A stretch of DNA of 64,000 bases, taken from the NCBI RefSeq assembly GCF_040373385.1, contig NZ_JBDXXH010000001.1, positions 673,400-737,399 of the forward strand. The letters are read 5' to 3'. Both the position numbers and the translations under genes were made by a program. Below, one piece after another: positions 60,301 through 64,000 of this stretch; the first letter of the stretch is position 1; each line of letters starts with the position of its first letter. Below the pieces are notes generated by a model that made no database searches, had not been told where the DNA came from, and saw only the letters and a program-made list of their open reading frames with translations. This stretch comes from Nitratidesulfovibrio sp. Its GTDB lineage: Bacteria > Desulfobacterota > Desulfovibrionia > Desulfovibrionales > Desulfovibrionaceae.

Positions 60301-62553
60301 CGACCCCTTGTCGGTGGAACGCACCGAACTTTCGGCCAGCAGGCGCAGCAGTTCGCCCAGTTGGGCCGCATCGCCTTCATACAATTGCGAGAGATGCGGC
60401 GCCATGAACCACGAGATGGCCAGCCCCTTGCGTTCCGCGCGGTCGGCCACGGCGTCGTGGGCGTCGCGCAGCAGGCGTTGCAGGTCGAATACGGACCGAC
60501 GCGGGGCGGTGCGCAACGGCGCGGCCACCCGGCCAAGATCCTCGGCGATGGAGGCCAACTGGCGTCCGGCGGTGCCCACGGCCTCGGCGTGGCTGCGGGC
60601 GGCGGGGGGCAGCGCGCAGTTCTCCAGGCCGTCCAGTTCCTGCAACATGGCATCTATGGGGGCCAGCAGGGCCTCTTCCATGCGGGCCAGGGCCAGCGGG
60701 TCGAGTCCGGTGGGGGCCGTGGACACGGTGGAGGCGGCGTTGGGGGACATGTTGGCACCGTCGTCTGGCCCGTCTGGCCAGCCAGGCCCGTCCCGTTTGT
60801 CCAGCCCGTCTCCCGAGTCCCTGGTCAGGCCGAAACCGGTGGCAAGATCGTCCCGTCCGGCCATGGCCACGGCACGGGCCAGGCGGCGCGAGCCGCGTGC
60901 GGTCGGCGTGTCACCCAGTTCCGGCACCACGTCGCCAAGCGAAAGCTCAAGCGGTTCTTCGGCAGCGCTGCCGCCAGCGGTACCTGCACCTTCAATGTCG
61001 CCGGTCCCGTCAGGATCGTGTGCGTCCGCCCTGGCGGGCGTGCGCGGGGACGGAGCAACCCCGCCGCGCAACTCTTCGGGCGAGATCAGGCGCAGGGCGG
61101 GTTCGTCGGCCAGCGGGTCGTCCAGGTCGGGGCGTTCCGCTGCCGGACTCTTGCGTACACGGTAGCCGCGTCCGCCGGTCAGGGTGCCCTCGGCCCCGGC
61201 CGGGCGCGGTGCGCTGGTGCCCGCCACCAGCAGGGCCAGCAGGGCCAGTCCCCATAACGGTGCCGTGGATATCCATGCGGCTGGCACCGGCGATGCCAGC
61301 CCCGCGACGCCCACCCCGGCACCGGCCAGGGCGGCCAGGCATCCGGTCAGGAAACGCCGCGAACCCGGCAGGTTGCGGAATTTGCAGGACACGGCGGCGG
61401 GCAGCACCAGCACCAGCAGAAGCGGCCACAGCGCCAGCAGGCGCGAGGACCAGGCCATGCCCGGCACCAGTGGCAGCAGGACCAGCGCGGCCCCGGCCAG
61501 CGAAACCACGCGCAATTGCATGTCCGCGCTGGCAGCCTGCTCGCGGGTGCGCAGCAGATGGCGCCCCACGTGGGGCAGCAGCATCAGGGCAAGGCCGGGT
61601 GCCAGCACGCCGGGCAGGCCGCGCAGCGGCACGTACCCGGCGGGCGTGGGGGGCTGCCCCGCAACGGCCTGGGCCAGTACGGCGGCGGCGAACAGGCTTG
61701 TCCACAGCCGCCATTCGCCCCGTTCGAAAACCCCGCGCAGCAGGCACAGGACCAGCACGGCCACCAGCACTCCGATCACCAGCGGGCGGGCCAGGGCGTC
61801 GTTGCTGGTGGCGGCGTTCTGGGGGGTGCGCAGCATGGGCGCGAACCACGGCCCCGGCACGCCGTCCAGTTTGACGTAGATGGGCAACGGTTTGCCCACG
61901 GGATCGGGCAGGGTGAACACGTTGCCGCCTTCCGGTGCCTGCGCCTGCCATTCGTTGGGTTCGCCGGGCTGGTTGCGCTTGGCCAGGAACAGCGTGGCCC
62001 TGCCGGGAAGGTCGCGGCCCAGGTCGAGCAGCAACTGGCGGTTCTGCCCGTCCGTGGGCCGGGGGGCCAGGGTCAGGCGCAGCCAGGTGGAGCCGGAGCG
62101 GAACAGGGGCAGGCCGTTGCCCAGCGGGGTGAACCCGGCCTGATGCGAGGGAGAGAGCAGTTCGTCCACGCTCAGCGTGCCGGTGGGGTCCACCAGAAAT
62201 TCGAGGAACGGGGCCAATGGCTGGGTGGCCAGCAGCGAAGACGCATCCAGCGCGCGGGTGGCGTTGGACAGCGCGGGAGCGGCGGCGGGCATGGCGCCGG
62301 GCTGGCTGGAACCGGACGGGCCGGAACTGGGCGCGGGCGCCGCAGTGGCGGCAGACGCGGAAGGAACCGGCCACGTCGCAAGGCAGCAGGCCAGCAGGAG
62401 GCATGCGCCCACGCGGAGTAGGGTGGCGCGGCGGCCGGATGAAAAGGGGCGGAACACCGGAACACCGGCGGAGGGAACGCGGGCGGAGGGGACGCGGTGC
62501 GACAGGACGCGGGGCGAACGAGGGGCCGAAGCGATGGTCGGGGCGTGCGGCAT
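57340..62553 (-). CDS. Giant degenerate hybrid histidine kinase (7TMR-DISMED2, pseudokinase, REC, Hpt-like)
   Basis: A 1737-residue membrane protein. Signal near 42-69; extracytoplasmic DISMED2-like domain (about 110-260, LWLRLT-like STWLRLTLAPRP, LLLDLGRDLPGRATLFLA); about seven hydrophobic helices (255-450). The kinase region (620-820) keeps the shape but not the residues: the H-box position reads EEALLAPIDAML with no His, the N-box reads LAESSVRSTDKG without Asn, while DSGAGG and GRGQGTTISF remain. A receiver (870-990) keeps VIMDGDMP and LEKPL. Residues ~1000-1640 are Pro/Ala/Asp/Gln-rich low complexity with GIASP and GQ-x3 repeats. The C-terminal ~90 residues resemble Hpt, but the motif reads ARIAGKAESFG, Ala replacing His. 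Likely a non-catalytic scaffold or receiver-output protein. The start is tentative; no ribosome site is convincing. Confidence 0.8.
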   Translation of the reverse strand: MPHAPTIASAPRSPRVLSHRVPSARVPSAGVPVFRPFSSGRRATLLRVGACLLLACCLATWPVPSASAATAAPAPSSGPSGSSQPGAMPAAAPALSNATRALDASSLLATQPLAPFLEFLVDPTGTLSVDELLSPSHQAGFTPLGNGLPLFRSGSTWLRLTLAPRPTDGQNRQLLLDLGRDLPGRATLFLAKRNQPGEPNEWQAQAPEGGNVFTLPDPVGKPLPIYVKLDGVPGPWFAPMLRTPQNAATSNDALARPLVIGVLVAVLVLCLLRGVFERGEWRLWTSLFAAAVLAQAVAGQPPTPAGYVPLRGLPGVLAPGLALMLLPHVGRHLLRTREQAASADMQLRVVSLAGAALVLLPLVPGMAWSSRLLALWPLLLVLVLPAAVSCKFRNLPGSRRFLTGCLAALAGAGVGVAGLASPVPAAWISTAPLWGLALLALLVAGTSAPRPAGAEGTLTGGRGYRVRKSPAAERPDLDDPLADEPALRLISPEELRGGVAPSPRTPARADAHDPDGTGDIEGAGTAGGSAAEEPLELSLGDVVPELGDTPTARGSRRLARAVAMAGRDDLATGFGLTRDSGDGLDKRDGPGWPDGPDDGANMSPNAASTVSTAPTGLDPLALARMEEALLAPIDAMLQELDGLENCALPPAARSHAEAVGTAGRQLASIAEDLGRVAAPLRTAPRRSVFDLQRLLRDAHDAVADRAERKGLAISWFMAPHLSQLYEGDAAQLGELLRLLAESSVRSTDKGSVHMSVRRVPDSTDPGHLLFTVSDSGAGGPPHRRSVSALARAWEMADAAGGTLTVESGRGQGTTISFTARLVALSGDATAPRPFVGVDLTDDLRVARPTPDAVTAADQLHLGPVAPRRPLQVIVADDVPSNRQLLAFFLEGLPHAPLEARGATEAGILYRRAPSGLVIMDGDMPEDDIVAAVASIRAFEQEHGLAPVPVLALVSHEAQAERMLAAGCTETLEKPLTRSGLRAAVAQLAPPHAEPKPQPEYAAHAGYGLGPTEMTYDDADDAPHAAPPEFADLPDLFLSGAEIGADAGHGGAGDLSLVDDAPPAWDAGTHWDAPDAARDDAYLYDTPAHDHAPGMDALPELPDAATGDAPAEADASSDSMEPASMATVADAPTAWHPWDRPVVGETEQSPEAPDMPDAPATPETDAADTDVARGMADEAGPDRAGSDGAGSDEAEELPDLFGADIFAVGHTDPAASHQASASGAAPAARIILTTDVSYGGGLPEGGSLPEGGSLLDLIVTDAEDFEPAGDATAPASLAPATLAPAPLAAVAGEPAAVLPAAPTPAPVPAPAWGDAFEESVGEPMPVTAPRPQPGIASPGIASPATATTRDERAGTGPDDTATVVRKPATTADGGEWVGDPMPMEPHRATAHAGPSASSSYGAAARLERWERAQRAQQQGQRAMPHPQPEQADQTPAQAQQPDTRPIRDVSAEVRPGYRPKQPAEPAAPVTAGQETAGQALHGQAVRGQTTDGQATVGQTMHGQAQAAPVPPVVPATPTWPTGQQATQPLPQQMQYTRPQPGQMSAPPSPVPPGTRQGQAPHAPGHSQADTPPQSPPAKSFAERIAERIAVHLGRGADRARNPEGDTARRAPARPAPPAHAVPPAPSTRQRTEPHGHMGDDIEPFIPGLLETLDAALDDARRGRADGSTFAVQEAAARIAGKAESFGLRVLERIARCVERAATADDMEAVRDLLPELEAAVERNRIALAPRAGQAARRS
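58539..58575. repeat. 15-bp in-frame repeat (GIASP)
   Basis: Two exact units of CCCGGACTCGCAATG encode GIASPGIASP in the low-complexity region of the giant kinase. Further coding repeats nearby encode GQ-led units (about 58055-58150) and LPEGGS (about 58797-58835). Confidence 0.75.
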
Positions 62554-62880
62554 GGTTCCGTGGGCGCGCGGGGCGCGCGGGTTGCGTGTTGACCGTGCGC
62601 GGCGCGGCGCTCGGGCCGCGCCCCGTCGGAACATAGCGCACTTCGGCATGGGGGGCGAGCGGAAATGAAGGCCCGGCGCGGCAGGCGGGGCACCGGCAAC
62701 CGCTGCGCCAGCACCACGCAGGCACCACGCTGTCGCCATCCGGCACCGAATGACGCAAGGCGCCCCCGGAGGGCGCCGGTTGGTGTCATGTGGTACCGGC
62801 CGTACCAGGAGCACAAACGAAAAGCGCGCGGCGGCACGTGGCCGCCGCGCGCATCCGCACGGTGTGAGGCAAGGCCCCGG
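62554..62880. other. Intergenic stretch with two stem-loops
   Basis: About 330 bases between the start of the giant kinase gene and the stop of the TPR gene. A 7-bp stem at 62759-62777 (GGCGCCC/GGGCGCC) and the strong stem at 62824-62852 are the only structures seen. The kinase promoter should lie here but is not recognisable. Confidence 0.5.
62824..62852 (-). terminator. Terminator of the TPR gene
   Basis: A perfect 12-bp stem GCGCGCGGCGGC/GCCGCCGCGCGC with loop ACGTG; the minus strand continues TTTCGTTTG. It lies 28 bases past the stop of the leftward TPR gene. Confidence 0.8.
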
Positions 62881-63528
62881 CTACTTGTTCTGCTGCTGCA
62901 ACGACTGCATCATTTCCTTCAGCGGCTGGCCGTTGGGGGCCTTGGCATCGGGGTTGATAGCCAGCAGTTCTCGCCAGGCCTTCATGGCGTCGTCCTTCCG
63001 CTCCAGGTCGAAGTACAGCACGATGCCCTTGTTGAAGCGGGCGACCTGATGCTTGGGGTTGGCGGCAATGGCCTTTTCGAAGGTGGCCAGGGCGCGGTCG
63101 TGCTGGTGGTCTTCGCGGTACATCACGCCAAGGTCGGTCAGCACGTCGGGGTCATTGGGCTTGAGCGCCAGCGACTTCTCGTAGGCGGGGATGGCTTTCC
63201 TGGGTTGCTCGGTATCGAAGTACAGGTGTCCCAGCTTGGTCCATGCGGCCACGTCGTTGGGGTCTTTCAGCACCGCCTGCTCCATTTCCAGGATGCGGCC
63301 CATGACGTCGGGCGATATCTGGCTGGCCGCGCCGCTCGGGGTCTGCTGGCTGGGGGCGGACACGGCGCGCTTTTCCTGCGCGGGTGCGGACGAATACATG
63401 CTCGCCACCTGTACGCCCAGAAACGCGCCGACGATCAGCGCCACGGCCACGGCCATGTACATGGTGGACTTGCGGACGTATGCGTCGTCCTGCTGCTGGC
63501 GGCCCTGGGTTCGGTGTGTCTGCGACAT
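62881..63528 (-). CDS. Membrane-anchored TPR protein
   Basis: A 215-residue protein with a short cytoplasmic N-terminus, one transmembrane helix (about 25-44, MYMAVAVALIVGAFLGVQVA) and an exported TPR domain (about 75-200): ILEMEQAVLKDPNDVAAWTK, LGHLYFDTEQPRKAIPAYEK, LGVMYREDHQHDRALATFEK, FNKGIVLYFDLERKDDAMKA. It resembles NrfG/CcmI-type TPR proteins that help cytochrome c maturation, and similar orphan TPR proteins in sulfate reducers; no ccm gene is adjacent, so the role is not settled. The start at 63528 has GGAG five bases upstream, better than the ATG at 63543. Confidence 0.85.
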   Translation of the reverse strand: MSQTHRTQGRQQQDDAYVRKSTMYMAVAVALIVGAFLGVQVASMYSSAPAQEKRAVSAPSQQTPSGAASQISPDVMGRILEMEQAVLKDPNDVAAWTKLGHLYFDTEQPRKAIPAYEKSLALKPNDPDVLTDLGVMYREDHQHDRALATFEKAIAANPKHQVARFNKGIVLYFDLERKDDAMKAWRELLAINPDAKAPNGQPLKEMMQSLQQQNK

Positions 63529-63743
63529 GGATGCTCCGTTCATATGTAGGGAAGTATGTGCCGGTAGCGCGGCGCGGCAGGCGCACCGAGTGTCCCGGTC
63601 AGGTGGGCAGTGTTACCTGCGCGTGCGGCATCCGGCAAGAGGCAGAGCGGAAAGGGGGGAAAGCATGGCGCTGCTTGCGAATTATTAACACTTTAGAAAA
63701 CGGTGTGTTGCGTGCAAGTTTCAAGCTTTGCGCAAAAACCGTG

Positions 63744-63773
63744 TTGACACCTGGCCGCCTGATGCCCTAGATA
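63744..63773 (+). promoter_or_regulatory. Strong rightward promoter P1 of a probable stable-RNA operon
   Basis: Perfect -35 TTGACA (63744-63749), 17-18-base spacer and -10 CTAGAT/TAGATA (63767-63773). No coding sequence follows inside the window. The bases after the -10 contain CGCCGCGAC (63781-63789), which recurs in the same place after P2. The 215 bases between the TPR gene and P1 (63529-63743) show no gene. Confidence 0.65.
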
Positions 63774-63910
63774 CCCCCTTCGCCGCGACCGATTGCCCCG
63801 GTCACTTCGTGCAGGGGCAAGCAGACACGGCACCGCTCTTTTCAGCCGATGCAGTTGCCGCTTTCCTGTTTCGCCAGCGAGTTTCGCTGAAAGGCCACGG
63901 GGTCTTCGAG

Positions 63911-63967
63911 AAAAATCGAAGAAAACGAAAAAAGCGGTTGACACTTGGCGGGGCGCTGGGGCATACA
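63911..63967 (+). promoter_or_regulatory. Strong rightward promoter P2 with A-rich UP element
   Basis: An A-rich tract (63911-63933, AAAAATCGAAGAAAACGAAA) directly precedes a perfect -35 TTGACA (63938-63943); after 18 bases comes CATACA (63962-63967). UP element, tandem promoters and a GC-rich leader with CGCCGCGAC at 63975-63983 are typical of rRNA or tRNA operons. The operon itself would begin beyond base 64000. Confidence 0.7.
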
Positions 63968-64000
63968 TGCTCCTCGCCGCGACGGGAAGCTCCGGCGGGG

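Overview
The window is very GC-rich and gene-dense. It carries many membrane histidine kinases, two methyl-accepting chemotaxis proteins, an HD-GYP regulator, a motA/motB pair, a DUF438/hemerythrin-type sensor and T7-like phage genes. This fits a free-living motile deltaproteobacterium, most probably a Desulfovibrio/Nitratidesulfovibrio relative. That assignment is inference from protein style; no rRNA or tRNA gene is visible.

Layout. 0.1-7.7 kb (minus): a GT4 glycosyltransferase, a REC-HD-GYP protein and a large hybrid phosphorelay kinase. 8.1-11.8 kb: a phage-type immunity/early block with an S24/CI-like repressor, matching operators, two zinc-finger proteins, an SSB-like protein and an HTH protein. 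11.9-24.1 kb: host genes, namely a DUF4136 lipoprotein, two tandem paralogous kinases with periplasmic-binding-protein sensors, a PilZ-motA-motB operon, a TPR lipoprotein and small proteins. 24.5-26.2 kb (minus): a second phage block of holin, TM/coiled-coil protein and terminase small subunit, joined by ATGA overlaps. 26.5-30.4 kb (minus): three exported host proteins. 31.0-42.5 kb (plus): a compact podoviral structural cluster (portal, scaffold, capsid, cement, tail tubular A and B, internal virion proteins, fibre). 42.8-44.7 kb: an AT-richer membrane-anchored pentapeptide protein. 45-57 kb: chemotaxis receptors, DUF438 sensor, EttA, CorA, DUF1499 lipoprotein and a TetR regulator. 57.3-62.6 kb: a 1737-residue degenerate hybrid kinase. 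62.9-63.5 kb: a TPR membrane protein. The last 260 bases hold two strong promoters that look like those of a stable-RNA operon lying beyond the window.

The most interesting points are as follows. (1) The phage genes form three islands separated by host genes. Repressor, SSB, holin, TerS and a nearly full podoviral virion set are present, but no large terminase, integrase, replication genes or large internal virion/lysozyme proteins are seen. This is either a decayed prophage or a domesticated particle system. (2) The repressor has a probable leaderless promoter with an operator between -35 and -10, and a second copy of the operator lies before the only other leftward gene of that island. (3) The giant kinase has lost both phospho-accepting histidines and the ATP-site asparagine. 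(4) Short tandem repeats of 8-28 bp occur in coding and non-coding positions throughout. (5) The 3' end of ettA with its terminator is duplicated nearby with only synonymous differences in the coding part.

Gene starts were chosen by Shine-Dalgarno position where possible. In this GC-rich DNA many long open frames on the opposite strand of real genes are shadows and are left out.
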